A stretch of DNA of 64,000 nucleotides, from assembly GCA_038134285.1 (NCBI GenBank), contig JAYPUW010000003.1, positions 1 to 64,000 of the forward strand, given 5' to 3'. Shown in pieces: positions 50,637 through 58,884 of the stretch. This DNA is from UBA3478 sp038134285. GTDB lineage: Bacteria > Bacteroidota > Bacteroidia > Flavobacteriales > Flavobacteriaceae. Each line of letters starts with the position of its first letter. Position 1 is the first letter of the stretch. Under the pieces are notes generated by a model. The model was not told the origin of the DNA. It did no database searches and was given only the letters and a program-made list of their open reading frames with translations. The position numbers and the translations under genes were made by a program.

Positions 50637-50927
50637 TTATTTGACAGCTACACTCGTTTTAACCCCATCAACAAAAACCTTTGCAGGCTTGAATGCAGGT
50701 ACGTTGTGTGCGGGAATTTTAATGGTTGTATTCTTAGAAATGTTTCGTCCGGTCTTTTCGGCTCTTCTTTTGATGATAAAGCTTCCAAACCCTCTCAGGT
50801 AAACGTTATCCCCTTGTTCAAGTGAGGCTTTAACCTCCTCCATAAATGATTCTACTGTGGCCTGAACATCTCCTTTTTCTAAACCAAGCTTTTCAGAGAT
50901 AGTATTTACAATATCTGCTTTCGTCAT
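50637..50927 (-). CDS. HU-family DNA-binding protein
   Basis: 96 residues, normal HU size. Dimeric nucleoid protein. Signature: MTKADIVNTISEKLGLEKGD at the N terminus, GDNVYLRGFGSFIIKRRAEK near residue 40 and the beta-arm GRNISKNTTIKIPAHNVPAF near 61. The start is ATG, from promoter 50967-50960. The small basic protein follows in the same transcript. Confidence 0.95.
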   Translation of the reverse strand: MTKADIVNTISEKLGLEKGDVQATVESFMEEVKASLEQGDNVYLRGFGSFIIKRRAEKTGRNISKNTTIKIPAHNVPAFKPAKVFVDGVKTSVAVK

Positions 50928-50959
50928 ATACTCTTTATCTTTAAAATTTTTAAGGCTCG

Positions 50960-50967
50960 CAAATATA
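50960..50967 (-). promoter_or_regulatory. -7 promoter element TATATTTG for HU and the small basic protein
   Basis: Exact TAnnTTTG on the minus strand, 32 nt before the HU start. Between it and mutY lie two palindromes, TCCTTAAGGA (50988-50997) and CTAAAATTTAG (50999-51009). Confidence 0.6.
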
Positions 50968-51015
50968 TGAATAATAAGCTGTTTATCTCCTTAAGGATCT
51001 AAAATTTAGGCCAGT

Positions 51016-52071
51016 ATGCAAAATAAGACGGGTGATCTTTGGTTCTCTGAAGTGCTTCAGCAATGGTATGAAGTGCACAAACGGAAGCTCCCCTGGAGAG
51101 AAACTAGAGATCCTTACCGCATTTGGATTTCTGAAATTATACTTCAACAAACTCGAGTAGAACAAGGTCTGCCTTATTATAAGCGTTTTATTGAAGCCTT
51201 TCAAGATGTTCACGCATTAGCCAACGCAAATGAAGATGAGGTGCTTACGTATTGGCAAGGTTTGGGGTATTATTCACGGGCAAGAAACCTGCATGCCACT
51301 GCTAAATCGGTTTCGTGTGAACTTAAGGGTCGATTTCCAGAAACCTATGAAGAGCTGTTAAAACTTAAGGGAGTGGGACCGTACACCGCTTCGGCGATAG
51401 CTTCCTTTTGTTTTGGGTTACCACATGCGGTGGTAGACGGTAATGTATTTCGCGTGCTTTCTAGAGTCTTTGAGGTAGATGATCCAATTAACACTTTTAC
51501 AGGTCAACGCAATTTTACCGTTTTAGCCAATTCATTGTTAGATCACCGCAATCCAGATATTCACAACCAGGCTATTATGGAATTCGGAGCCATGCAGTGT
51601 AGCCCAAAGTCTCCAAATTGTGGGGTATGTGCGATACGCGAACGCTGCGCTGCTTTTGCAAAAAGGCGCGTAGATCAGCTGCCAGTCAAAGAAAAAAAGG
51701 TAAAGGTCAAGAAACGAGCGCTCCATTATTTCTTGGTTGAGGATGCTCAGTCGAAGCACCTCATTATTAAACGCCCAAATACGGGCTTGTGGTCGGGGCT
51801 GTACGAGTTCCCTTCAATCGAACTCGAACTTGGCGCTACTATGAGTGAGGCTTTAGTTACCGATCTTTTTGGAGCTGTGACTCACTGGGCATTGGTTAAC
51901 GCAGATCCGCTTATTCACAAATTGTCACATCAAGAACTCTATGTTTATATTTATAGGATTCAACTTGACAGTATTCATAGCAAAGGAGTAGAAAGGGGAG
52001 AAATACAAGATTATCCCCTTTCTGCCCTAATGCAAAAACTGCTCAAGCGCGTGAATTTTTATTACCTTTAA
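51016..52071 (+). CDS. mutY: A/G-specific adenine glycosylase
   Basis: 351 residues. Removes adenine opposite 8-oxoguanine. Helix-hairpin-helix with catalytic Asp: LKGVGPYTASAIASFCFGLP near residue 117, then HAVVDGNVFRVLSRVF. A [4Fe-4S] cluster is formed by CSPKSPNCGVCAIRERC near 195 (C-X6-C-X2-C-X5-C). C-terminal NUDIX-like domain (about 230-345). The start is ATG. ssb follows 3 nt later and gldE after that, the standard mutY-ssb-gldE order of gliding Flavobacteriia. Confidence 0.96.
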   Translation: MQNKTGDLWFSEVLQQWYEVHKRKLPWRETRDPYRIWISEIILQQTRVEQGLPYYKRFIEAFQDVHALANANEDEVLTYWQGLGYYSRARNLHATAKSVSCELKGRFPETYEELLKLKGVGPYTASAIASFCFGLPHAVVDGNVFRVLSRVFEVDDPINTFTGQRNFTVLANSLLDHRNPDIHNQAIMEFGAMQCSPKSPNCGVCAIRERCAAFAKRRVDQLPVKEKKVKVKKRALHYFLVEDAQSKHLIIKRPNTGLWSGLYEFPSIELELGATMSEALVTDLFGAVTHWALVNADPLIHKLSHQELYVYIYRIQLDSIHSKGVERGEIQDYPLSALMQKLLKRVNFYYL

Positions 52072-52074
52072 ATT

Positions 52075-52530
52075 ATGAGTGGAACATTAAACAAAGTCAT
52101 GCTGATCGGCCATCTAGGGGATGATGTCAAGATGCATTATTTCGAGGGAGGAAACAGTATTGGACGATTTCCAATTGCAACAAACGAGACATACACTAAC
52201 AGACAAACCAATGAAAAAGTGACCAACACAGAATGGCACAACATTGTGGTGCGCAACAAAGCGGCTGAGGTATGTGAGAAATATCTAAAAAAAGGAGATA
52301 AAATATACATAGAAGGCCGCTTGAAAAATAGAAGCTGGCAGGGGGAAGACGGAAACATGCGTTACAGCACTGAAGTTCACGTCACAGATTTTACCTTCCT
52401 TACCCCAAGAGATGGTGCACAGGCACCTGCCTATTCGGCTGGAGCCTCCTCTGCTTCAGCACCCTCTACAGCAGCGTTTACGCCTCCTCCGGCCGCGCAG
52501 GCGCCAGACGAAGACGATCTCCCATTCTAA
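52075..52530 (+). CDS. ssb: Single-stranded DNA-binding protein
   Basis: 151 residues. OB fold about 1-110 (MLIGHLGDDVKMHYFEGGNS near residue 9, NTEWHNIVVRNKAAEVCEKY near 50, KIYIEGRLKNRSW near 75), a Ser/Ala/Pro-rich linker and the acidic tail DEDDLPF that binds partner proteins. The start is ATG, 3 nt after mutY. Its stop precedes gldE by 3 nt. Confidence 0.96.
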   Translation: MSGTLNKVMLIGHLGDDVKMHYFEGGNSIGRFPIATNETYTNRQTNEKVTNTEWHNIVVRNKAAEVCEKYLKKGDKIYIEGRLKNRSWQGEDGNMRYSTEVHVTDFTFLTPRDGAQAPAYSAGASSASAPSTAAFTPPPAAQAPDEDDLPF

Positions 52531-52533
52531 CCT

Positions 52534-53886
52534 ATGAATGCAGACCCCTTTTCCTATAGGATATCCCAAGGATTAGTACCCCTATTTGTTTTAGTGCCGA
52601 CTGCTGCATGGTATTCTTCGGCCTTTTCAATCCTTGGTCTGAGTGTCTTATTAGTAATATCCGCCTTAATATCGGGTTCTGAAGTTGCCTTTTTTGGTCT
52701 AAGTGCTCAAGATATGGTTTGGTTGAAGTCTCAAGAAACACCGAGCAGTAAGAGGGTCTTAAAATTGCTCGAAACACCAAAAAGGCTATTGGCAACAATC
52801 TTAATTGCCAACAATGCGGTGAACATCGCGATTGTACTCTTGTTTACCCTAGTGTCTAACAATTGGTTTGGAGACTCGATTTACTTGCTTTTTGGTCACA
52901 TTGCTATTCAAACCCTCTTTGACATTGCCGTTGCGACTGTGCTTATCCTCATCTTCGGAGAGATCCTACCTAAGATCTATGCCAATCGAAATGCGGCAGC
53001 CTTTAGCCTACGGATGTCAGTAGCCTTGTCTGTGCTAGACCGTCTATTTAGTGGATTGAGTGTCCCTATGCAAAGGAGTACCATATGGCTAGAGAATCGT
53101 CTAGCAAAGCGGTCTTCGAGCATTAGTGTGGATCACCTATCTCAAGCCTTAGAATTAGCCTCAGATGCAGACACTTCGAATGAAGAGAAGCGCATCCTAG
53201 AGGGGATAGTAACCTTCGGAAATACCGATACCAAACAAGTGATGCGTCCGCGTATAGACATCTTTGCCATTGCCCATGACGCTTCGTTTCAAGACGTAAT
53301 TTCAGAGGTGACCACAAAGGGGTATTCTAGAGTGCCAGTTTATCAAGAATCTATTGACAAAGTAATTGGAGTATTGTTTTTGAAGGACCTTTTACCTCAT
53401 CTAGAGTCTAAAGACTTGGATTGGATCTCGCTTATTCGAGAGCCCATTTTTGTTCCTGAAAATAAAAAGCTAGACGATCTCTTACTCGATTTTAAATCTC
53501 AGAAAACGCACTTGGCCGTCGTCGTTGATGAATACGGAGGAACTTCAGGAATTGTCACTTTAGAAGATGTTATTGAAGAGATAGTCGGAGATATCAGTGA
53601 CGAGTTTGACGATATTGATTTGAATTATTCGCGCATTGACGATCGCACCTATGTTTTCGAGGCCAAGACCTCACTTAAGGATTTTTACCGTATTATTCAA
53701 CTTGAAGATCCTGTAGTATTTGAACAGTCGAAGGGTGAGTCAGAGACACTAGCCGGATTTGTACTTGAAATCACTAAGGCTTTTCCGAAGATAGGAGAAC
53801 AAATTCATTTTAAAGGATACACCTTTGTGGCAGAAAGCCTTGATAAGCGCAGATTAAAAAGGCTCAAAATAAAACTACCCGCCTAA
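52534..53886 (+). CDS. gldE: Gliding-motility-associated protein GldE (CNNM/HlyC-CorC type)
   Basis: 450 residues. Four membrane helices of a DUF21/CNNM domain (about 25-190, GSEVAFFGLSAQD near 48), a CBS pair (about 215-345, VMRPRIDIFAIAHD near 235 and LAVVVDEYGGTSGIVTLEDV, continuing IEEIVGDISDEFDD, near 328-361) and the CorC/HlyC transporter-associated domain at the end. Position after mutY-ssb marks it as GldE. In Flavobacterium johnsoniae gldD follows; here no gldD is present and a minus-strand lipoprotein gene comes next. Confidence 0.9.
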   Translation: MNADPFSYRISQGLVPLFVLVPTAAWYSSAFSILGLSVLLVISALISGSEVAFFGLSAQDMVWLKSQETPSSKRVLKLLETPKRLLATILIANNAVNIAIVLLFTLVSNNWFGDSIYLLFGHIAIQTLFDIAVATVLILIFGEILPKIYANRNAAAFSLRMSVALSVLDRLFSGLSVPMQRSTIWLENRLAKRSSSISVDHLSQALELASDADTSNEEKRILEGIVTFGNTDTKQVMRPRIDIFAIAHDASFQDVISEVTTKGYSRVPVYQESIDKVIGVLFLKDLLPHLESKDLDWISLIREPIFVPENKKLDDLLLDFKSQKTHLAVVVDEYGGTSGIVTLEDVIEEIVGDISDEFDDIDLNYSRIDDRTYVFEAKTSLKDFYRIIQLEDPVVFEQSKGESETLAGFVLEITKAFPKIGEQIHFKGYTFVAESLDKRRLKRLKIKLPA

Positions 53887-53896
53887 GGGCAGGTAG
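53875..53896. terminator. Hairpin at the gldE stop codon
   Basis: CTACCCGCC (53875-53883) and GGCAGGTAG (53888-53896) pair with one mismatch around a loop that contains the TAA stop. There is no T run, so it may slow rather than end transcription between the convergent genes. Confidence 0.45.
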
Positions 53897-53922
53897 CTGT
53901 AATCTAAATCGTTCGGGTTACT

Positions 53923-54381
53923 TTATTGGGCTCCCATTTCTATAAGCTTTTGGCCTTCAGTGATACTTTCCAGCATTAGCGTTTTCACCATTTCAATGCG
54001 TTCAGCCTCAAGTTTGAGTCGCTCTATTTTCTCCTCAGAAAGTGCCTCTCCTTTGAGGATCTCATCAGAAGTAAATGTGTCACCAAAGTCATGCATCCAA
54101 TCCATCATAGCCTTGTGACTTTCTTGAAGTTTTCTCATGGAATTTGCCTGAGGACTATCAGGATTTTTGTCGGCTTGTTCTTTAAGCGCATCGATCAACA
54201 TAGAAATCTCACCCATTTTGGGCATCACTTCATCGTGCACTGCCAATACGCCCTCCATTGAATACTGGGTAATGACGGCTGTTTCACTTTTTTGAGTGCC
54301 TTCTTTCGAGTTTGGTTGCTGGGCACACCCGCCCAATAAAAGCCCGGTAATTAAGACAAAATAAGAAATTAGGTTTTTCAT
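53923..54381 (-). CDS. Small lipoprotein with a helical domain
   Basis: 152 residues. A lipoprotein signal ends in LLGGC near residue 19. The remainder is all-helical and charged (VLAVHDEVMPKMGEISMLID near 46, RKLQESHKAMMDWMHDFGD near 83 and EEKIERLKLEAERIEMVKTL near 117), matching proteins labelled viral A-type inclusion protein in Bacteroidota, a name without functional value. Placed 6 nt after the M16 gene pair, same strand, so a role with those peptidases is possible. Not GldD. Confidence 0.75.
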   Translation of the reverse strand: MKNLISYFVLITGLLLGGCAQQPNSKEGTQKSETAVITQYSMEGVLAVHDEVMPKMGEISMLIDALKEQADKNPDSPQANSMRKLQESHKAMMDWMHDFGDTFTSDEILKGEALSEEKIERLKLEAERIEMVKTLMLESITEGQKLIEMGAQ

Positions 54382-54387
54382 TAGGGC

Positions 54388-56463
54388 TTATTTAATGACT
54401 GCTTTCTCGATAGTGAAATCTACCGTTTGAGGGCCAAGATTTTGTGAAACCACATGCGGAATCATTAATCCTGAAACCTCTTTATAGTCTTTAAAGGTGG
54501 TAGATTGGGTAATGGTTTGCCCTTGCATCTCTTGAACCGTGTCTTGCTTCAGTTTCAACCCAGAGGCTTTGTCGTAATAGGCGGTTCGATTTTCTCCGAT
54601 CTGGACCACATAAGCCTCTTTTTCATCAATTATTTCGATTCTCTTAAGTGCTAAGCTAGTGTTTGCATTTGAAAGCCAAACCAATTCGCTCACTAAAGCC
54701 GAATCTTCACTAAGGCGATTTTTTTGTTCAGCATCTAGCTCCATTTTTTGCCCTTGAGCTTCCATGAAAGCTTCGTCTCCATTTAGAACAGTGCGTTGCA
54801 TAATATTACCCATCATCTTCATTTCTTGAATGAATTGGCCGGGCTGCTCTTGCTTAACCACCAATTTAAGGTCCATGCCCTGAACGGTTGCTCCGTAGGT
54901 AATCTCATAAGATCCTACAGCGGCTACCTTGTCCGTTCCTCCAATGCTTGTTAGGTAGTTCTTGAGCACGGTGGCCGCAGTAACCCCTTCAGGAACTTCT
55001 ATTTTAAATTCGGGTCTTTCTATTGTAGCGGCAAACTTATCGAAATAGGTCACTTTTAGCGGTTTATTGTCAAATTCCATTTGCTCAAGTGGTGACAATA
55101 CCTCGCTTCCTTTACCCACTACCACAATGCGCAGCTGATTAAATTTGAAATATTTTTGAGCGGCATCAAGTACCTCCTTAGCCGTAACCGCGTCAATGCG
55201 CTGTAAGTAGCTCTCGTAGAAGTCTTTGTTGAGTCCTTGGGTTTCGATATTCAATGCGAAATTTGCTACTGTTTCTGGGCGTTCTAAAGAACGTACAAAG
55301 CTTCCTTTGTATTTCTCCTTGGCATTCTTCAGATCTGTTGCTGAGACGAGCTGGGTTCCGATACGTTTGATTTCAGTGAGTATCTCAACGACTGCAGAAT
55401 CAGTCACAGCATTTCTGACTTGTGCAAAGGCTCTGAATCGAGCACTGCTGTACTTATCTGTTCCAACGCCTGAGTACGATCCGTAGGTGTATCCTTTGTC
55501 TTCGCGTAGATTTAGAAAGAGTCTACCCTCGGCGCCTCCACCTAAAATCTGATTAGCGATAAGTGCGGGAATATAATCAGGATCGCTCATCTTCAATGAA
55601 ACCAGATTTTGAACGCTGATCTCAGATTGAACGGCGTTAGGCATATCGATAAAGTTTATCGTTGGCTGATCTAGATTTTCAGCCTCTACATAGCTAGGAG
55701 CCTTCTGAAGTTTGGTCTTCCAGCCCTTGAAGTTGGCGTTCACTAATTTCTTAGCGGTTTTAAGATCTAGGTCACCGATAAGAACGAGATAAGCATTTTC
55801 AGGAGCGAAGTAGTCTGCATAAAATGTCTTAACATCATCTAGCGTTACACTTTTTAGAGATGCTATAGAAATGAACTCACCATAAGGATGTTCAGCGCCG
55901 TAGGCAAGAGCAGATTGCACTCTTCTTGCCACTGCCGAAACGTCTTTTTCTTCTGAACGCAAATTCTCAATGAAGCGTTCTTTCTCCTTTTCAAATTCCT
56001 CTTCTGTAAAGTTCGGATTCAGTCCTGCTTCGGCCATTAACTCTAAGATGCGCTGAAAGTAACGAGAGAGGGTCGAGGCAAATGCACTTTGCCCAGAGAA
56101 GTTAATGGTGGCTCCTAAAAAGTCGACTTCCTCATTGAAATCGTCTTTGGAAATAGAGGCCGATCCTTTTCCTAAAAGGGCTCCTGTGAGCGATGAAACC
56201 CCTGCTTTAGCACCTTCTAGAATAGGCGGATTATCTAGTAAAAGTTGTACTCTAACTCTAGGTAGTTTGTGATTTTCAACAACCAAAACCTTGAGTCCGT
56301 TAGATAAGGTGAATGTTTGAGGTTCTTCTAATTGAATTTTTGGAGCAGCCTTTGGTTGTGGTTGAACAGCTCTGTCAATTTGAGCTTGCCCAGCTAACAC
56401 AGTGAACAACGACAGAAGTAGCAACACACTTTTTTGAAAGGCTTTATAGTTTAACATATACAT
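54388..56463 (-). CDS. M16 family peptidase subunit, catalytic site missing
   Basis: 691 residues from ATG 56463. Signal peptide ends near QAQ (residue 28). Two M16 domains with a C-terminal extension of about 200 residues. The position of the zinc motif HxxEH is occupied by SLTGALLGKGSASI near residue 97, so it cannot bind zinc in the usual way. The R/Y pair of inactive subunits is expected near 350. Starts 10 nt after the catalytic partner; the two probably form a heterodimer as in PMPCA/PMPCB-type pairs, which is inference. Confidence 0.87.
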   Translation of the reverse strand: MYMLNYKAFQKSVLLLLSLFTVLAGQAQIDRAVQPQPKAAPKIQLEEPQTFTLSNGLKVLVVENHKLPRVRVQLLLDNPPILEGAKAGVSSLTGALLGKGSASISKDDFNEEVDFLGATINFSGQSAFASTLSRYFQRILELMAEAGLNPNFTEEEFEKEKERFIENLRSEEKDVSAVARRVQSALAYGAEHPYGEFISIASLKSVTLDDVKTFYADYFAPENAYLVLIGDLDLKTAKKLVNANFKGWKTKLQKAPSYVEAENLDQPTINFIDMPNAVQSEISVQNLVSLKMSDPDYIPALIANQILGGGAEGRLFLNLREDKGYTYGSYSGVGTDKYSSARFRAFAQVRNAVTDSAVVEILTEIKRIGTQLVSATDLKNAKEKYKGSFVRSLERPETVANFALNIETQGLNKDFYESYLQRIDAVTAKEVLDAAQKYFKFNQLRIVVVGKGSEVLSPLEQMEFDNKPLKVTYFDKFAATIERPEFKIEVPEGVTAATVLKNYLTSIGGTDKVAAVGSYEITYGATVQGMDLKLVVKQEQPGQFIQEMKMMGNIMQRTVLNGDEAFMEAQGQKMELDAEQKNRLSEDSALVSELVWLSNANTSLALKRIEIIDEKEAYVVQIGENRTAYYDKASGLKLKQDTVQEMQGQTITQSTTFKDYKEVSGLMIPHVVSQNLGPQTVDFTIEKAVIK

Positions 56464-56473
56464 GACGTCAGTA

Positions 56474-57784
56474 TTAGTTTTGTTTTGGAATATAATTGAG
56501 TTCAACACGTTGCTCAGCTTTGAGGTACTTGCTTGCTACTGCACGAATGTCTTCTCTTGTGATGCTGCGATAGATGTCAATTTCGGTATTGATTAAATCG
56601 GTATTTCCGTAGAGCATATAATTTCGAGCTAAGCTATTCGCAATCCCTTCTACACTGCTGTTCGAATTCACGAAACTATTCTCAAATTGATTCTGAAGTT
56701 TCTGATAGTCTCTTTCTGAGATTAGATCTGTCTTAAGCTTTTCGATTTCTTCATCAATTTCAGTTACGAGGTCGTCCATGCTTGCAGACCCTAGGGGCAA
56801 TCCTCCTAACAAATAGGCTCCGTAATCTTCAAGACTGTAGTTGAAGGCAAAGATTTGAAGTGCCATGCGCTTTTCATCTACCATTTTTTTCTGCAGCACT
56901 GAACTTTCTCCGTCGCTGAGGTAAGAAGAAATCATATTGAGAACATAGGCGTCTTTCTCCGCTTGTCCTGGAGTTCGATATCCCAATAAAACCAAAGGTA
57001 TCTGAATGTTAGGATCTTCAAATTGTGCCTTAATGGGCCCATCAATGGAGTCTTCAGCATAGGTTTTTTTAACTATATCATCTCCTTTTGTAATAGGTGA
57101 AAAGTAGTCTGACACTAGCTTTTTAGCCTCTTCCATCTCAAAATCTCCTGCCACTACCAAAACGGCATTGTTCGGAACGTAATACTGCTGATTGAAATCT
57201 TGAAAGTCTTCTAGGCTTGCACTTGCGAGGTGCTCAAGAGAACCGATTACTGACCATCGATATGGATGGTTAGTAAACATGTTTTTAAACATATTTTCGA
57301 TTAGACGTCCGTAAGGAGCATTATCTACTCTTAATCTGCGCTCCTCTTGCACCACCTCTTTTTGAGTGTCTACACCAATTTGATTGATGATGGGGTGCAA
57401 TAAGCGTTCTGATTCTAGCCAAAGTCCGAGCTCAAGGTTGTTCGAAGGAAAGAGTTCGTAATAATAGGTTCGATCTTGAGTGGTGTTTGCATTGTTGTAT
57501 CCTCCGTTTGAGGTAACAATCTTAAAGAAGTCTCCGCGTGCAATATTTTCAGATCCCTCAAAAAGTAGGTGTTCAAAGAAGTGAGCGAAACCTGTTTTTT
57601 CAGGGTTTTCATCTTTAGAGCCCACGTGGTACATCACAGAGGTTACTACAACAGGAGCACCATTATCTTGATGAAGAATGACGTGCAATCCGTTGTCTAA
57701 ATCGTATTCCTCATAGGCCACTTGCTGAGCATTAACAATGGCCCAAGCGCCTAAAACAGCAAGTGATAGCAGTAGTTTTTTCAT
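56474..57784 (-). CDS. M16 family zinc peptidase, catalytic subunit
   Basis: 436 residues from ATG 57784. Signal peptide MKKLLLSLAVLGAWAIVNAQ, so periplasmic. The zinc motif HxxEH is HFFEHLLFEGSEN near residue 69, followed about 76 residues later by the third Glu ligand in QEERRLRVDN. The longer frame to 57805 overlaps the promoter; ATG 57796 would also be possible, and leaderless. First gene of a unit with the non-catalytic subunit and the small lipoprotein. Confidence 0.9.
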   Translation of the reverse strand: MKKLLLSLAVLGAWAIVNAQQVAYEEYDLDNGLHVILHQDNGAPVVVTSVMYHVGSKDENPEKTGFAHFFEHLLFEGSENIARGDFFKIVTSNGGYNNANTTQDRTYYYELFPSNNLELGLWLESERLLHPIINQIGVDTQKEVVQEERRLRVDNAPYGRLIENMFKNMFTNHPYRWSVIGSLEHLASASLEDFQDFNQQYYVPNNAVLVVAGDFEMEEAKKLVSDYFSPITKGDDIVKKTYAEDSIDGPIKAQFEDPNIQIPLVLLGYRTPGQAEKDAYVLNMISSYLSDGESSVLQKKMVDEKRMALQIFAFNYSLEDYGAYLLGGLPLGSASMDDLVTEIDEEIEKLKTDLISERDYQKLQNQFENSFVNSNSSVEGIANSLARNYMLYGNTDLINTEIDIYRSITREDIRAVASKYLKAEQRVELNYIPKQN

Positions 57785-57802
57785 CGGTTTCAACATTTTA
57801 TT

Positions 57803-57810
57803 CAAAGATA
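57803..57810 (-). promoter_or_regulatory. Promoter of the M16 pair and lipoprotein
   Basis: Exact -7 element TATCTTTG on the minus strand, with a TTG 21 bp upstream (57834-57832). ATG 57784 is 18 nt downstream; ATG 57796 is only 6 nt away. Confidence 0.6.
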
Positions 57811-57899
57811 AAGCGAACAGGACAAAAACGGCAATCGTAGCCTGGCTTTAAGAGTTCAAAAAAAGCACCAGCAAATATGGATAATCACTTAAGGTTCTG

Positions 57900-57907
57900 T
57901 ATATTTG
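57900..57907 (+). promoter_or_regulatory. -7 promoter element TATATTTG for rplU-rpmA
   Basis: Exact TAnnTTTG with a 38-nt leader to the rplU ATG. Confidence 0.6.
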
Positions 57908-57945
57908 CACCCGCTTGAATAAAAAGCGATTTTAAAATAAATATT

Positions 57946-58500
57946 ATGTACGCAATTGTAGAGATGGCAGGGCAGCAATTTAAAGTTGCAAAAGACCAGA
58001 AGGTCTTCGTTCATCGTCTAGAGGCTAATGAAGGTCAGAAAGTGACTTTCGATAAGGTGCTTTTATTGGACGAAGAAGGCAAGATCACTGTTGGCGCCCC
58101 AGCTATTGAAGGTGCAGCTGTAGAAGCCAAAGTGCTTCAGCACCTGAAAGGCGATAAAGTAATCGTCTTTAAAAAGAAAAGAAGAAAAGGATATCAGAAG
58201 AAAAACGGTCATCGTCAATATCTTACTGAAATCCAAATCGCGAGTATTGTAGCTTCCGGGGCTAAGAAATCATCTCCAGCTGCGAAATCAGAGGCACCGA
58301 AGGCTAAAGTTGAAGCTTCTGAGGCTAAAGCTGATCCAGCCAAAGCGAAAAAAGAAGAAGCTCCTAAGGCAAAAGCTTTAGCTGTAGATTACGGTGCTAT
58401 GACCGTTTCAGATCTAAAAGCTGCTGCTAAAGACAAAGGAATTTCTGGATACTCATCTATGAAGAAAGCAGAGCTTGTTGAAGCTCTTAAAAACGCATAA
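57946..58500 (+). CDS. rplU: 50S ribosomal protein L21 with a C-terminal Rho_N/SAP-like domain
   Basis: 184 residues, compared with about 103 for ordinary L21. Residues 1-104 are L21 (MYAIVEMAGQQFKVAKDQ, KKRRKGYQKKNGHRQYLTE near 77). Residues 105-145 form a Lys/Ala/Glu/Pro linker. Residues 147-184 (MTVSDLKAAAKDKGISG, then YSSMKKAELVEALKNA) match the short Rho_N/SAP-type helix-extended-helix. Many Flavobacteriia have an extended L21, usually with a helix-hairpin-helix. The extension may bind nucleic acid near the 50S exit side; this is inference. rpmA follows after 14 nt. Confidence 0.93.
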   Translation: MYAIVEMAGQQFKVAKDQKVFVHRLEANEGQKVTFDKVLLLDEEGKITVGAPAIEGAAVEAKVLQHLKGDKVIVFKKKRRKGYQKKNGHRQYLTEIQIASIVASGAKKSSPAAKSEAPKAKVEASEAKADPAKAKKEEAPKAKALAVDYGAMTVSDLKAAAKDKGISGYSSMKKAELVEALKNA

Positions 58501-58514
58501 ATTAAGATTTAGCC

Positions 58515-58775
58515 ATGGCACACAAAAAAGGAGTAGGTAGCTCTAAGAACGGAAGAGAATCAGAATCGAAACGCTTAGGTGTTAAGATTTACGGTGGTCA
58601 GGCAGCTATTGCTGGTAATATCATCGTACGCCAGAGAGGCACAAAACACAATCCTGGTGAAAACGTATACGCTTCAAAAGATCATACACTTCACGCTAAA
58701 ATTGACGGAGTTGTTCGCTTTGAGAAAAAGGCGGGTGGTAAATCATTCGTATCTGTAGATCCTTTCGAGGCATAA
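58515..58775 (+). CDS. rpmA: 50S ribosomal protein L27
   Basis: 86 residues, normal. Its N-terminal tail reaches the peptidyl-transferase centre. It begins MAHKKGVGSSKNGRESESKR with no N-terminal prosegment of the Firmicutes type. LGVKIYGGQ and the IIVRQRGTKHNPGENVYASK block near residue 38 are conserved. Co-transcribed with rplU. A strong terminator follows at 58801. Confidence 0.97.
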   Translation: MAHKKGVGSSKNGRESESKRLGVKIYGGQAAIAGNIIVRQRGTKHNPGENVYASKDHTLHAKIDGVVRFEKKAGGKSFVSVDPFEA

Positions 58776-58800
58776 GAAATACACGTAATTGTATTAAACT

Positions 58801-58833
58801 AAGGCTACACTTTTTAGTGTGGCCTTTTTTTAT
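58801..58833 (+). terminator. Intrinsic terminator of rplU-rpmA
   Basis: Stem AAGGCTACACT with AGTGTGGCCTT (one G-T pair), loop of 4 T, followed by seven T residues. Confidence 0.88.
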
Positions 58834-58845
58834 GCAGTTTAGCCT

Positions 58846-58853
58846 TATTTTTG
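58846..58853 (+). promoter_or_regulatory. -7 promoter element TATTTTTG for the PPTase-pnuC unit
   Basis: Exact TAnnTTTG, 31 nt before the GTG start at 58885 and 13 nt after the terminator T run. Confidence 0.6.
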
Positions 58854-58884
58854 CCGTGTAGATTTAATAGAATTACTCTTTTCT

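Noticed and set aside
53923..54381. The lipoprotein after gldE as a diverged GldD
   Set aside because: It is on the opposite strand, shorter, all-helical and charged; it does not look like GldD.
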